Origin: Hymenobacter sublimis
GTDB lineage: Bacteria > Bacteroidota > Bacteroidia > Cytophagales > Hymenobacteraceae
Length of the DNA stretch: 64,000 nt
Direction: 5' to 3'
Assembly (NCBI RefSeq): GCF_023101345.1
Contig: NZ_CP095848.1
Span: 62,001 to 126,000, forward strand
Under the pieces are notes generated by a model. It was not told the DNA's origin and made no database searches. It worked only from the letters and a program-made list of their open reading frames with translations. Positions within the stretch are counted from its first letter, which is position 1. Each line of letters starts with the position of its first letter. A program made the position numbers and the translations under genes. Positions 32,460 to 41,568 of the stretch are shown one piece after another.

Positions 32460-32990
32460 ATGTCTGTCTCACCGTTAGCCGAACTTACGGCCGTGTTAGC
32501 TGCCGGGAGCCCACCGGCCGAGGCCTTGCAACGGGCCCTCAACTTGATTGGCCCCCACCTGCGTGCCGACCGTTGCTTCCTCTACGTCCGCGACCCGGCT
32601 CAGGCCCGGGGCCGCATTGCCTTGGTCTGGCGGTTGGATGAGGCCGTGCCCGATCCGCGCCACGATTGGCAAGATGACACCGGCGAGCTGCCGAAACAGG
32701 ATCCGTTGTTCCGGGCCGCTCTGGCCGCCCGTCCTTCGGTATATGTGGAGGATGTGCACGAAGCGGGCCCCGAAGTGCTTAACCAAGAGTTTGAGCGCCG
32801 CACTTTCGGGCACCGGGCCTTAGTACATGCGCATATCACGGATAATGGCCAACTGTGGGGGATTTTGCAGCCTTGCGTATTCGGGCACCCGCGCCACTGG
32901 ACTGCCGCCGAGCGGGACTACCTGGACGCTGCCGTTCCTCTGTTGCTACCCGTCGTGCAGGAGTACGTGCGGGGCCTGGGCAAAATTTAA
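32460..32990 (+). CDS. Stand-alone GAF-domain protein
   Basis: A single GAF sensor domain spans residues ~8-170 (ADRCFLYVRDP...LVHAHITDNGQLWGILQPCVF). GAF domains bind small molecules or haem and usually signal through an attached output domain. None is present here, so it may act in trans. The cysteines needed for free-Met-sulfoxide reductase activity are not visible in the expected pattern, so I do not call it fRMsr. It is cytoplasmic, and a terminator follows. Confidence 0.8.
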   Translation: MSVSPLAELTAVLAAGSPPAEALQRALNLIGPHLRADRCFLYVRDPAQARGRIALVWRLDEAVPDPRHDWQDDTGELPKQDPLFRAALAARPSVYVEDVHEAGPEVLNQEFERRTFGHRALVHAHITDNGQLWGILQPCVFGHPRHWTAAERDYLDAAVPLLLPVVQEYVRGLGKI

Positions 32991-33033
32991 CGCCGGTACT
33001 GTTTAACTAGGCCTTCCAGTAAGGCCAGTAAAG

Positions 33034-33084
33034 CAGAAAGTCCGCCAACTCCTCGCTTGGTGCGAGAGAATGGCGGACTTTCTG
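33034..33084 (+). terminator. Terminator hairpin between the GAF gene and tRNA-Thr
   Basis: CAGAAAGTCCGCCA (33034-33047) pairs perfectly with TGGCGGACTTTCTG (33071-33084), and an inner CTCGC/GCGAG stem adds stability. It can serve both the GAF gene and, on the other strand, the tRNA transcript. Confidence 0.8.
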
Positions 33085-33092
33085 TACTTGTG

Positions 33093-33165
33093 AGCCTCTT
33101 ATTGGACTCGAACCAACGACCTGCTCATTACGAATGAGCTGCTCTACCAACTGAGCTAAAGAGGC
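33093..33165 (-). tRNA. tRNA-Thr(CGT)
   Basis: A full cloverleaf reads on the minus strand. It has the acceptor stem GCCTCTT/AAGAGGC, D arm GCTC..GAGC, anticodon stem GCTCA/TGAGC around loop TTCGTAA (anticodon CGT, reading ACG), and T arm GTTGG-TTCGAGT-CCAAT. A complete 3' CCA is not encoded. An upstream minus-strand promoter is visible at 33197-33228. Confidence 0.97.
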
Positions 33166-33196
33166 ATTTCCGAGGCGGCGTATCCGTCAGGGGCAG

Positions 33197-33228
33197 CAAA
33201 GATAGAAAGCCCAGCGAACAACGCGCAA
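33197..33228 (-). promoter_or_regulatory. Promoter of tRNA-Thr
   Basis: On the minus strand the -7 box TATCTTTG occupies 33204-33197 and a TTG lies at 33228-33226, a spacing of 21 bp, which fits the Bacteroidota promoter. The tRNA 5' end is 32 bp downstream. Confidence 0.65.
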
Positions 33229-33286
33229 GCACTCGTCGTAAATTTTTAGAAACCACCGTCTACTAACCGCTGGCTGCTTTACCCAT

Positions 33287-33754
33287 ATGAAGTCAACTTC
33301 CTCTTCCTTTTTGCAGGCCCTTGGCAGTGGCCTGGCCGGCGCCCTAATCCTAAACATCGTGCACGAGTCGGTGCGACAACTGCGCCCCGTGGACGCCCCA
33401 CGCATGGACATTTTGGGCAAGCGGGGCCTGCGCAAACTTTTGTTCAAAGCCAATGCTCCGCAGCCCGATGAGAATACCGCATACGGGCTCACGCTGCTGG
33501 GGGACGTTGCTAGCAATGGGCTGTATTACAGTTTGGTAGGCACGGGCCGGGGCGTGTGGTGGCGCGGTATAGCGTTGGGCTTGGCTGCGGGGGTAGGCGG
33601 TGTGGTACTGCCCGGGCCCCTAGGCCTGGGCGACGGCCCAAGCAACCGCACCCCGCAAACCAAAGCCATGACCGTGGCCTGGTACCTGCTGGGTGGACTG
33701 GTAGCGGCTGGCACCTCGGCGTGGTGGAGTCAGGCAACTACGGAAGAGGAGTAG
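33287..33754 (+). CDS. Small membrane protein of unknown function (155 aa)
   Basis: I do not recognise this family. Three hydrophobic regions are likely membrane spans: residues ~8-26 (LQALGSGLAGALILNIV), ~82-118 and ~128-147 (VAWYLLGGLVAAGTSAWW). A polar loop holds HESVRQLRPVDAPRMDILGKRG. The gene stands between tRNA-Thr and the FkbM methyltransferase gene, separated from the latter by 57 bp, so co-transcription is possible. Confidence 0.7.
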   Translation: MKSTSSSFLQALGSGLAGALILNIVHESVRQLRPVDAPRMDILGKRGLRKLLFKANAPQPDENTAYGLTLLGDVASNGLYYSLVGTGRGVWWRGIALGLAAGVGGVVLPGPLGLGDGPSNRTPQTKAMTVAWYLLGGLVAAGTSAWWSQATTEEE

Positions 33755-33811
33755 CAGGAAAGCCCGGCGCGGCAGCTAGGATTCCCGTCTTTCCGGCATC
33801 TTTGCGCCGCT

Positions 33812-34588
33812 ATGATGAAACAATTGCGCAAACTGCTGGTCCGCACGCTGGGTTTTGAGCGCTATATCCGCCTGGTCAGTCGCGTGTACCTGCGTTTGGT
33901 GGGTGCGGGCTGGGGTCGGCAGAAATACCCGGAGCTGTTCTTTTTGGAGCGGATTGTAAAGCCTGGCTTCGTGTGCATTGACATCGGGGCCAACCTGGGC
34001 TACTACTCCGTAGCCCTTTCCCGGCTGGTAGGGCCGCAAGGGCAGGTGCTAGCCGTGGAGCCTATTCCTGCTTTTCAGGCTATCTGGCAGGACAATGTGC
34101 GCCTGAGTGGCTACCAGAACCTGACGCTGCTACCCTACGCCCTGGGCGGCGAACAAACCACCGTACAGATGGGCACCCCGGAGCGCGACGGCCTCCTGCA
34201 TCATGGCATGACGAAAGTGGCCGCCAGCAACCCCCAGGAGCAGTATGCCCGCACCTACGAAGTACCCATGCGCGTGCCCGATGCGCTGTTCCAGAACCTT
34301 CCCCGCCTAGATTTCGTGAAGTGTGATGTGGAAGGATTTGAGTATGAGGTGTTTCGCCATATGCAGGCTACCCTACGCCGCTTTCAACCCCTTATTCAAA
34401 CCGAGCTAAATGGACTGGAAAACCGCCGGGCCGTGGCTGGGTTGCTAGGCACGCTAGGGTATAAACCATTTATCTTGTCCGAGCGTTTTGAGCTTGTGCC
34501 GTGCACCGAAGCGCAGCTAAGCAGCGCTGTCACGGCTGATTTCTACTTTCAACCCGTTTCCCCAGCTCCCACTCTAGAGCTTCGCTAA
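33812..34588 (+). CDS. FkbM-family SAM-dependent methyltransferase
   Basis: This protein has the FkbM methyltransferase fold. The SAM-binding motif FVCIDIGANLGYYSVALSRL is at residues ~50-70, followed by the acidic strand VLAVEPIPAF and the conserved FVKCDVEGFEYEVF. FkbM enzymes O-methylate sugars or polyketides; the acceptor here is unknown. Two ATG codons stand together at the start, and a CATCTTTG (weak -7 box) lies 8 bp upstream. The stop overlaps the start of the next gene (TAATG). Confidence 0.88.
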   Translation: MMKQLRKLLVRTLGFERYIRLVSRVYLRLVGAGWGRQKYPELFFLERIVKPGFVCIDIGANLGYYSVALSRLVGPQGQVLAVEPIPAFQAIWQDNVRLSGYQNLTLLPYALGGEQTTVQMGTPERDGLLHHGMTKVAASNPQEQYARTYEVPMRVPDALFQNLPRLDFVKCDVEGFEYEVFRHMQATLRRFQPLIQTELNGLENRRAVAGLLGTLGYKPFILSERFELVPCTEAQLSSAVTADFYFQPVSPAPTLELR

Positions 34589-34869
34589 TGGTAAAATTCC
34601 TGCTCATTCTGCTGGTCCTTTGGCTCATCATGCGCTTCGTAATGCCGCTGGTGCTCCGGTTGATGGTCGGCAAGTTGGTTAAAAAGCAAGCCCAGCGCTT
34701 TGGGCAGCAGTTTGGTGGCGCTCCATTCGAGGCGCCTCGCCCCGGGCCAGGCCCTACCCGCCCAGGTTCCGGCCAAGTTCACGTCGACTACGTGCCGCCC
34801 CGCCAGAAGCCCCAGAAACCCAAAGAGTTTACCGGTGGTGACTACGTGGACTTCGAAGACGTTAAATAG
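34588..34869 (+). CDS. DUF4834-family small membrane-anchored protein
   Basis: This 93-aa protein has one N-terminal span (residues 3-26, FLLILLVLWLIMRFVMPLVL) and a Pro/Gly/Lys-rich cytoplasmic or periplasmic tail ending GDYVDFEDVK, as in the DUF4834 proteins of Bacteroidota. Function is unknown. It overlaps the FkbM gene by one base (TAATG), so translation is probably coupled, and it ends directly before a strong bidirectional terminator. Confidence 0.75.
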   Translation: MVKFLLILLVLWLIMRFVMPLVLRLMVGKLVKKQAQRFGQQFGGAPFEAPRPGPGPTRPGSGQVHVDYVPPRQKPQKPKEFTGGDYVDFEDVK

Positions 34870-34875
34870 CTAGGC

Positions 34876-34931
34876 AACCGCAGTAAAAAGGGAGTGAAGT
34901 TTAGCTACTTCACTCCCTTTTTACTGCGGTT
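34876..34931. terminator. Perfect 25-bp bidirectional terminator
   Basis: Arms 34876-34900 and 34907-34931 are perfect reverse complements (25 bp) with loop TTAGCT. A5/T5 tracts are inside the stem. The last bases of the right arm overlap the stop codon of the convergent DUF5686 gene. Confidence 0.95.
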
Positions 34932-37572
34932 AAAACCCGATTCCAATCCGGACGCCCGTGCCGGCCCGCTGCCCAGATTGCAAGCTGGTGTAGAAGTCGG
35001 CGCGCAGGATTTTGAATACGTGCTCTACGCCCACGCCCAGCTCCAGGTAGTGGTTGGCAGTAGGCGTGGTGAGGTAGTTGAGCGAGGCCACTTCCTGCCA
35101 GTGCAGGCGCCGTAGCAGCGGAATTTTGTTGAGCAGGAAGCCATTAAAGTGGTGGTTATAATGGACTTCCAGAAACTTATCGGCGGTGCTGAAGCGGTAG
35201 TAATCCAGCAGCTGGAACTTGGCGAAGTCCTCAGTGAGGTAGGTACGATTACCGCTGAAGTGGCGGAAATCCATGAAAGCCAGCCGGGGTGAGCCGGGGA
35301 AAAAACCGGCTGCCGCCCGATAGTTGCTGGTGCCCAACAACCCCAGGCTAACGGAGTGGCGCACACCGGCTTCCAGGAGCGTGTAGTGCACATTGGAACC
35401 CAAAATACCGCCAATGCCCTGCCGCCAGGTCAGGGAGAAGGTGGGGTACTTGGAGCCGAGGTTGAACTTGCCATCGGGACGGGTGATGTAGCGCTGGCCC
35501 GGCCGGAAGGAAGCCGTAATTTCGGTAGTAAGCGCCTGACTGCGGCCAAAACGGGTGCCGTCGGGCCGCTCGGCATTCACGGGTTCGTTCGGGGTGAAGG
35601 TGCGGTCTTCGTGGTCAGTGAGGAGCTTGAAAGTAGTGTTCTGTAGCTCGTGGCGAGTGAAGTAGCTGGCCGTCGTCTGCACGGTCAGGCCGTTCAGGGG
35701 CTCCCACTGGTAGCCCAGCTGCAACCCGTCGCGGCGGTAGAGCTTGGCGTAGTTGCGGTTTTGCAGCAGCGTGTAGTACGTGTTGATAAACGGCGTAAGC
35801 TGGCTGCTGGGGTCAAAATTCTCGATGGTACGGCCTGCCACCACGCTTATACGGGCTAATTTTACGGCGTCGAGCTGCCAGGAGGCGGCTACGCTGGGGC
35901 TAAGCAGCTCGTTGCTGAAACCGTAGCGCAAGGATGGAGTCACGGACCAGGTCCGCCGGTCGTCGGTGCGCTGGGTGTAGGTAGCTTGGGGGTTGATGAC
36001 CAGCCCTTCTACCGTGTTGTAGTTCACAATGTTGAACACCGGCGCCACGTACCACTGGCGCTTGCGGAAGGTGTTGCTGTACACGTAGCCCGTTAGTAGA
36101 AACTTGCTGGGGCTAAGCTCATTGCGCTTGCGGTCCAAGGAATCCTGGTAGGGGCGAGAATTGCGGATAACCTCGGTGCTGTCCTTCACCTGATAGTCTT
36201 TCTGCTCTTCTTCCGTGAGCGGCACCGGCCGAATGGACGCCCAGTAGCTGGTGTCCCGCTCATTTACGCCTTTCTCTACCAGCATCACCTCGCCCCGCTT
36301 CAATTGGCCCAGGGCAAGGCTGCTCGTGTCGCGGGTAGTGGCCACCTGCCGGCTCTGGCGGCGCATGGTGCGGTTGAGGCCATCCACTTTGGGCTTCTGC
36401 TTTTTCACCTGAGCCACCGTTTCGCGGGTTACAGCCGGCGCCTCGTCGGCCGCATCGGGGCCGGGGACGGGCGCGGGGGTAGTAGGAGCGGGGCGGTTCG
36501 GGAACGTGGGGGTCACCTTGTAATTGGAGAGGATGGCCGTGATGTAGCCGTTGCCCTTGAAGCCAAACGCCGTGAAGCCCACCGTTACCTTCTGTGACTG
36601 CATGACCCACACATCCGACGGGCCGGGCGCAGGTGCGAAAATCTGCTCAATGTGCAGGTTGTCTACGTAGTCGAGTTGGGCATCCTTGCTCAGGTTCAGG
36701 GCCACAGAGTGCAGCCGCCAGGTGCCATCCACAATGTAGATGTGGCCCGCAAATACGGGGTCGGTGCGGCGGCGCGGCGTCACCTTAATCTTATGAATCA
36801 GCAGCGCGCCCTGGCGGGTGCTACCCTCCAGCTCGTAGCGGTAAAACAGCGGGGCATTGGCGGCAATGGGCGAGACGAACCCCCGCTCCGAAAAACCACT
36901 TTTCAGCACATTCTGGTAGAAATTCAGGCCCCGCCCGGCACTAGCCCGGTTGAAGCTGATGCCTTTGGTGTCGCCACTGACTCGGGAGGAAATCATGCGT
37001 TCCTGCACCACGTTAGGCTGGCGGAAGCTCATTTCCGATACGGTTTCGGAGAGGTAAAAAATGCCGGGCTTGATGTCGGGCCCTACTTTCACTAGGCCCA
37101 GAATCTTGCCCGGTACATCGGTAAAGCGACCCAGGGTTTTGATGTAAGTACGGGCTTTGAAGGCCGCTACCTCGCGCTGGTGGTAGCGCCGCCACTGCAT
37201 GGCCTGCTGCACAATGGTATAGGCGGGGTCCTTGTCGGTGGAGCGCACAATGACTTCGCGCAACTGGTAGTTTTCCGGGCTGAGCGTGATGTTGAGTACC
37301 GTGGCCGTGTCGCCGCCGGCCACGCGCACGGTTTCGAGCCGGGGCTTGAAACCCACGTACTGAAACACCAACTCGTAGCGGCCGGCGGGCAGGCGCAATT
37401 GGTAGTTGCCTTGCTCATTGGAGGCGGTGCTGGTGGTGCTGGCGCGCACGGCCACGTTGGCAAACGCCAGGCCTTCTCCCTTCGCATCAGTAATGCGGCC
37501 CCGGACGATACCGGCGGTGGCGGGCGCAACGGTACGTAGCAGTAGAAGTAAAATCAGGAAATAGCGGTGCAT
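34930..37572 (-). CDS. DUF5686 / carboxypeptidase-regulatory-like outer membrane protein
   Basis: This large exported protein (880 aa) has a signal peptide (MHRYFLILLLLLRTVAPATA), then a CarboxypepD_reg-like beta domain (residues ~22-100, starting GIVRGRITDAKGEGLAFANV). The long DUF5686 region ends as a predicted beta-barrel with alternating aromatic strands and a terminal GVRIGIGF. Such proteins sit in the outer membrane of Bacteroidota; transport or assembly roles are suspected but unproven. A charged, Pro-rich linker lies near residues 370-420. I chose ATG 37572 because the signal peptide starts there. Confidence 0.85.
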   Translation of the reverse strand: MHRYFLILLLLLRTVAPATAGIVRGRITDAKGEGLAFANVAVRASTTSTASNEQGNYQLRLPAGRYELVFQYVGFKPRLETVRVAGGDTATVLNITLSPENYQLREVIVRSTDKDPAYTIVQQAMQWRRYHQREVAAFKARTYIKTLGRFTDVPGKILGLVKVGPDIKPGIFYLSETVSEMSFRQPNVVQERMISSRVSGDTKGISFNRASAGRGLNFYQNVLKSGFSERGFVSPIAANAPLFYRYELEGSTRQGALLIHKIKVTPRRRTDPVFAGHIYIVDGTWRLHSVALNLSKDAQLDYVDNLHIEQIFAPAPGPSDVWVMQSQKVTVGFTAFGFKGNGYITAILSNYKVTPTFPNRPAPTTPAPVPGPDAADEAPAVTRETVAQVKKQKPKVDGLNRTMRRQSRQVATTRDTSSLALGQLKRGEVMLVEKGVNERDTSYWASIRPVPLTEEEQKDYQVKDSTEVIRNSRPYQDSLDRKRNELSPSKFLLTGYVYSNTFRKRQWYVAPVFNIVNYNTVEGLVINPQATYTQRTDDRRTWSVTPSLRYGFSNELLSPSVAASWQLDAVKLARISVVAGRTIENFDPSSQLTPFINTYYTLLQNRNYAKLYRRDGLQLGYQWEPLNGLTVQTTASYFTRHELQNTTFKLLTDHEDRTFTPNEPVNAERPDGTRFGRSQALTTEITASFRPGQRYITRPDGKFNLGSKYPTFSLTWRQGIGGILGSNVHYTLLEAGVRHSVSLGLLGTSNYRAAAGFFPGSPRLAFMDFRHFSGNRTYLTEDFAKFQLLDYYRFSTADKFLEVHYNHHFNGFLLNKIPLLRRLHWQEVASLNYLTTPTANHYLELGVGVEHVFKILRADFYTSLQSGQRAGTGVRIGIGF

Positions 37573-37827
37573 TTGCGGAATCATCACAAGTGGTATCAAG
37601 ATAGAGGAAATAGCGCCGGCAATGGTTGGCTGAGGATGAAAATAGATCTTCCGCTACCTTGCCCAGCGCCCCGATACTAGCCACAGCTCCCGATTCTTCA
37701 CTGCGCCAGCCCAAAGCACCTTAGCTGCCCAAACTTCCCGACTTATGCCTTCCTGCGGAATCAAGGGAGGCTGGGCCATGTTGGGTTATTTACATCCTTT
37801 CCGCCGCGCTACTCCGTTTTCTGCCCC

Positions 37828-38331
37828 ATGATTAATCAGCCCAAGAAGAAATTTTATACTCCTACCGAGGCCCTGCAAAAAATTGCCGCTTTCTGCACCT
37901 ACCAGGAGCGCACGTTCAAGGAAACCGAAAGCAAACTACGCGACTACGGTCTAACCGAGGACGAGGCGGGAGAAATCATGATCCGGCTGAGTCGGGAAAA
38001 CCTGCTGGACGAGGAGCGCTACGCCAAGAGCTTTGTGCGGGGTCACGTACGTCAGAAGAAGTGGGGCCGCCGCCGTATTCAACAGGAGCTTAAGCAAAAA
38101 GGCCTGTCGGAGTACTGCATTAAAGCCGGCATGAAGGAAATTGACGGAGACGAGTATTACCAGAACCTGGTGGACGTGCTGGAGAAAAAGGACCGCCAGG
38201 AAAAGGAGCGCCACCCGGGCAAGCGCCGCCAAAAAATTCAGCTTTACCTCGTGGGCAAGGGCTATGAGCAGGACCTGATAAAAATGGCCCTGGATGACCT
38301 CGGCAAAGCTCCCGAAGAAGAGGAAAACTAG
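37828..38331 (+). CDS. recX: RecX-family regulator of RecA
   Basis: RecX binds RecA filaments and inhibits or tunes recombination. The 167-aa protein has the three-repeat helical layout: ALQKIAAFCTYQERTFKETE, then LLDEERYAKSFVRGHVRQKKWGRRRIQQEL with the typical F and RRI, and a third repeat ending LVGKGYEQDLIKMALDDL. recA is not in the window. It is followed by a GTCAT-family repeat. Confidence 0.92.
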   Translation: MINQPKKKFYTPTEALQKIAAFCTYQERTFKETESKLRDYGLTEDEAGEIMIRLSRENLLDEERYAKSFVRGHVRQKKWGRRRIQQELKQKGLSEYCIKAGMKEIDGDEYYQNLVDVLEKKDRQEKERHPGKRRQKIQLYLVGKGYEQDLIKMALDDLGKAPEEEEN

Positions 38332-38370
38332 CCGATGGCTCTGGAAGCCAAGGGGCTACGTAACGTTCTA

Positions 38371-38451
38371 CTGTCATTCCGACGGTAGGGAGGAATCTGG
38401 GGTAACCTTCTGGTGTCTAAGCCAGGTTCCTCGTTATGGTCGGAATGATAG
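38371..38451. repeat. GTCAT-family intergenic palindrome (copy 2)
   Basis: The ends CTGTCATTCCGAC (38371) and GTCGGAATGATAG (to 38451) are near-perfect inverted repeats. Inside, GAGGAATCTGGGG and CCAGGTTCCTC also pair. It lies between the convergent recX and DUF4230 genes. Confidence 0.75.
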
Positions 38452-38477
38452 TTTACAGTGCTTAATTAGACCCTTAC

Positions 38478-39113
38478 TTACCGGCGGGCGGGTAGGAGTG
38501 GGTTTTCCAGCCGCGGCACCAGCACCACCCGGCGGCCGGTCATCGTCTCAAGCATGGGCCGCAGAATCTGCTCGGCGTTTTGCGTAGTCTGGGCCAGAAT
38601 GCCGGACTGCAGCGCGGCGGTGCGCACGTTGGCTTCGGCGTACTTGTAGCCGGCGTCTACCAGTTCTGCATCCTGGAAAAAGCCGTTTTCCACGCTGTAC
38701 ACCTTACTTTTGGCGTGGTCGACTTGCCAAGTACATAGCTCCGGCGCCGGTAGGGCCAGCCGAAGCACCGAGTCGCCTTCCAGCACGACGTCCTGGGGGC
38801 GCACTTTGCGCAAATCGAGGCAGCCCACGGCATTGCCGGCTACAATGAGCGCCACTTTGGCGTCGGGCAGGAAACGGTAGGTGCTTTTCTTGTACTCCAC
38901 TACATCCCTAAATTGGTAGCGCACCAGCTCCAGTCGGCCCAGGCTTTCTACCTTCTGCAGCACGGTATTGTGCGTCACGGTAATGCGCGGGGTGGGGCTG
39001 AGCGGATTGTCCAACTCAGACAAGACCGGACGGACTTGCAGCCAGAGAAACCAGCCCAGGCCCAGCAGAAAAGCTAAGGGCAGCAGGCGGCGTAGCAAAC
39101 GCGGTAGAGGCAT
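38478..39113 (-). CDS. DUF4230-family membrane-anchored protein
   Basis: This protein has one N-terminal membrane anchor (residues ~8-27, RLLPLAFLLGLGWFLWLQVR) and a DUF4230 domain over residues ~45-200 (VLQKVESLGRLELVRYQF, then RDVVEY). Function is unknown in the family. The gene diverges from the GT-C membrane protein gene at 39225. Confidence 0.8.
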   Translation of the reverse strand: MPLPRLLRRLLPLAFLLGLGWFLWLQVRPVLSELDNPLSPTPRITVTHNTVLQKVESLGRLELVRYQFRDVVEYKKSTYRFLPDAKVALIVAGNAVGCLDLRKVRPQDVVLEGDSVLRLALPAPELCTWQVDHAKSKVYSVENGFFQDAELVDAGYKYAEANVRTAALQSGILAQTTQNAEQILRPMLETMTGRRVVLVPRLENPLLPARR

Positions 39114-39224
39114 ACAGAAGCAGAGCAGTAATGGTCCCGTATACGCAAGCTACCGGCCCAGTGGCGGCCCGGGCGCGCAGTTCCGGCTTGGCAGCCTAGC
39201 TTTAGGGCGTATTAGTTACCGTTG

Positions 39225-40466
39225 ATGGCCGCTGCTCCTAATTTTCTGCTACCCCGTGTTAGTGCGCTGGCTTTGCGCGGCCTGCGCCTGCTGGCCCGCT
39301 ACCACGTGGCGGTGCTGGTAGTATGCTGGCTGGGGGTGCAAGTGGTGAGTTGGCACGTAAACCACAGTCCGCACGCCTACGGCGACAGTGTCCACTACCT
39401 CGACTACGCCCACCAGATAGCTGAGCAAGGCAACTTCGTGAAGGTGCACTACACCCGCTACATTGGCTACCCGTTATTTCTGAGTGCATTCCTGAAGGTA
39501 GGGCTGGGGCGCACGGCCATGGCCTTAGGCCAATATGCGGTGGCCGGCGTAGCCACCGTAACGCTTTACCGCGCTGTCCGGCGTCTAGGTCGCGGCGCCT
39601 GGGAGCCGGCCTTTTTAGCGACGTTGCTTTACATCGGGTGGTCCGACATTCAACGGTTTAACGCCTTTCTACTGACGGAGTCGTTGTTCACCAGCCTGCT
39701 GCTGCTGTCTTTTTGGGCAGTGGCACGCGTGCGCACGGTTGGCAGTGGGGCCCTAGCCCTGCTCGTGCTATTAATCACCGTGAGCGTACGGCCCAACGGG
39801 TTTGTGGCCCTGGTAGCAGCGGCCTTAGCCCTGGCCGTTGTGGTGCAGCAGCGGGGGCCGCGCCGGTTGAAGTGGTTGGTGCTAGGGGCGACGCTACTGC
39901 TGTTGCCAGTGGCCTGGACGGCGCTCAACCAGTTGCTACTTACTTTTCAACTGATAAAAACCTACCGGGAGGGCATGATCATTTTCATGTACGATGGCAT
40001 CCTGATGCACCCGACTGGGCCGCTAGCGCTGCCCGCGCCGGATGCTACGCCGGTAGAACGGCTGGCATATTTTATCCTGCATAATCCGCGCTACTTCGGG
40101 CAGCTGGCTATCTGGAAGCTGATTTTTTTTATGGGTTTTCCTAAGCCCTACTTTTCGGCCTTGCACATTTTCTGGCAGTTTATGACCCTGCCGTTGGTTT
40201 ACTGGCTGGCGCTGCGCGGGCTGGCTTACCGTTTCGTGGCACGGCCCATGCGGGTGTTTCTGGCGGCCGGTTTCGTAGTGCAGGCCGGCATCATCACGCT
40301 CACCATTGAGGACTACGATATTCGGTTTTCGGGTCCTGTGTTGCCCTACGTGTTTGCCCTGGCCGCTCTGGGGGCTCTACCCCTGTGGCGGCGGGCCCAG
40401 CAGTGGCTGGAGAAAAGCAGTCACCCGTCACTTATTGCGGAGGTATCAGAGGGTGAAAGCAGGTAG
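39225..40466 (+). CDS. GT-C-type membrane glycosyltransferase-like protein
   Basis: This polytopic membrane protein (about 9-10 spans, 413 aa) has the architecture of GT-C enzymes that use polyprenyl-linked sugars. Early in the first extracytoplasmic loop is YGDSVHYLDYAHQIAEQG, where these enzymes carry catalytic acidic residues, followed by YTRYIGYPLFLSAFL. The sugar and acceptor are unknown. I use ATG 39225; a TTG one codon upstream is in frame. It may act in surface glycan or protein glycosylation. Confidence 0.7.
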   Translation: MAAAPNFLLPRVSALALRGLRLLARYHVAVLVVCWLGVQVVSWHVNHSPHAYGDSVHYLDYAHQIAEQGNFVKVHYTRYIGYPLFLSAFLKVGLGRTAMALGQYAVAGVATVTLYRAVRRLGRGAWEPAFLATLLYIGWSDIQRFNAFLLTESLFTSLLLLSFWAVARVRTVGSGALALLVLLITVSVRPNGFVALVAAALALAVVVQQRGPRRLKWLVLGATLLLLPVAWTALNQLLLTFQLIKTYREGMIIFMYDGILMHPTGPLALPAPDATPVERLAYFILHNPRYFGQLAIWKLIFFMGFPKPYFSALHIFWQFMTLPLVYWLALRGLAYRFVARPMRVFLAAGFVVQAGIITLTIEDYDIRFSGPVLPYVFALAALGALPLWRRAQQWLEKSSHPSLIAEVSEGESR

Positions 40467-40494
40467 TAAAAGTTGTGGTTGACGCAGTGCTGGC

Positions 40495-40581
40495 CGTCAT
40501 GCAAAGCTGGAAGCGAAGCGCATTGCGGGTTGATGTTGTAGCAGCAAACTTGGCGTCAGCCCGCAAGATGCCCTGCTTGAG
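40495..40581. repeat. GTCAT-family intergenic repeat (copy 3, diverged)
   Basis: It starts CGTCATGCAAAGC, with GGAAGCGAAGCGCATTGCGG inside, and has partial inverted pairing of GCATTGCGGGTTGA with TCAGCCCGCAAGATGC. The right end has no clear ATGAC. It lies between convergent genes. Confidence 0.5.
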
Positions 40582-40625
40582 GCTGTATTTTCAATTAGCG
40601 TAGAGGAGTTGTACGCAAAGTGATT

Positions 40626-41522
40626 TTATGCACCGCTACCGCCAAAACCGGCCCAGGCCTGCAAACCGCCGGTATGGATGGCGACTACCGTACTACCCCG
40701 TCGGAAGTAGCCACGGTTCAGCAAATCTAGGATGCCTACCATCATCTTGCTGGTGTAAATGGGGTCAAGCAGAACGCCGTGGCGATGCTCAAACCCTTGA
40801 ATAAAGCGGCGCAGTTCCGAGCTTAAACGGGCGTACCCACCACCGTGATATGCCGTGTGGAGAAACCAATTGGCGTAGCTGCGTCCACCTGCTTGCTGGG
40901 TTAGCGCGTCGATATCGGTCCGTAGGAAATCGGCGCCTTTCAGGGCCGCAAAACCCAGGGCTTCGCGCTGCCCAGCTAGGCCCGTGAGTAAGCCAGCCAG
41001 GGTGCCACCGGTACCACAGGCCACGCAGAGGGTGTCAAACTCAGTGACGTCCGCAAGCTCCGCAACTAGCTCGGCGCAGCCCGGCAGAGCCAGGATGTTG
41101 GAGCCGCCTTCGGGCAGTACGTAGGCCGGACCCGTTTCCTGTAGTAAGGCCGCCTCAACATCCGGTTCCTGCTTGCGGCGGTAGGTAGCACGGTCCAGAA
41201 AACGCAACGCCATGCCATCGGCCCGGGCCTGGGTTAGCGTGGGGTTTAGCGGCCGGCTACCTAACTCTTCACCCCGCACGATGCCAATGGTGCGTAACCC
41301 CGTTAGGCGGCCCGCCGCAGCTACGGCCGCCAGGTGGTTAGAGTAGGCGCCCCCGAAGGTGAGTAGCGTATCATGACCCAACCGCCGCGCTTCCTGCAGG
41401 TTATACTTGAGTTTGCGCCACTTATTGCCGGGCAACTCAGGATGATTCAGATCGTCACGCAGCAGGAGCAGCCGAACACCCGCCTTATCGGCGGCAGGCT
41501 CATGCAGCGGCTGAAGAAGCAT
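40626..41522 (-). CDS. PLP-dependent D-cysteine desulfhydrase / ACC deaminase-like enzyme
   Basis: This fold-type II PLP enzyme would release pyruvate, ammonia and sulfide from D-cysteine, or deaminate ACC. The PLP lysine lies in LPGNKWRKLKYNL, followed by the GGAYSNHLAAVAAAG motif and the phosphate loop VACGTGGTLAGLLTG. The residues that distinguish true ACC deaminase cannot be judged reliably by eye; the 298-aa length fits both. It is the nearest gene downstream of yfhO on the minus strand, but a palindromic repeat separates them. Confidence 0.85.
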   Translation of the reverse strand: MLLQPLHEPAADKAGVRLLLLRDDLNHPELPGNKWRKLKYNLQEARRLGHDTLLTFGGAYSNHLAAVAAAGRLTGLRTIGIVRGEELGSRPLNPTLTQARADGMALRFLDRATYRRKQEPDVEAALLQETGPAYVLPEGGSNILALPGCAELVAELADVTEFDTLCVACGTGGTLAGLLTGLAGQREALGFAALKGADFLRTDIDALTQQAGGRSYANWFLHTAYHGGGYARLSSELRRFIQGFEHRHGVLLDPIYTSKMMVGILDLLNRGYFRRGSTVVAIHTGGLQAWAGFGGSGA

Positions 41523-41568
41523 AGAGAAAGACGAAGCGTGAGATAGTGGAATTAATGCCTTACTAACA

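Noticed and set aside
32460..32990. Free methionine-(R)-sulfoxide reductase
   Set aside because: The GAF protein lacks the recognisable cysteine pattern, so only a generic GAF call is made.
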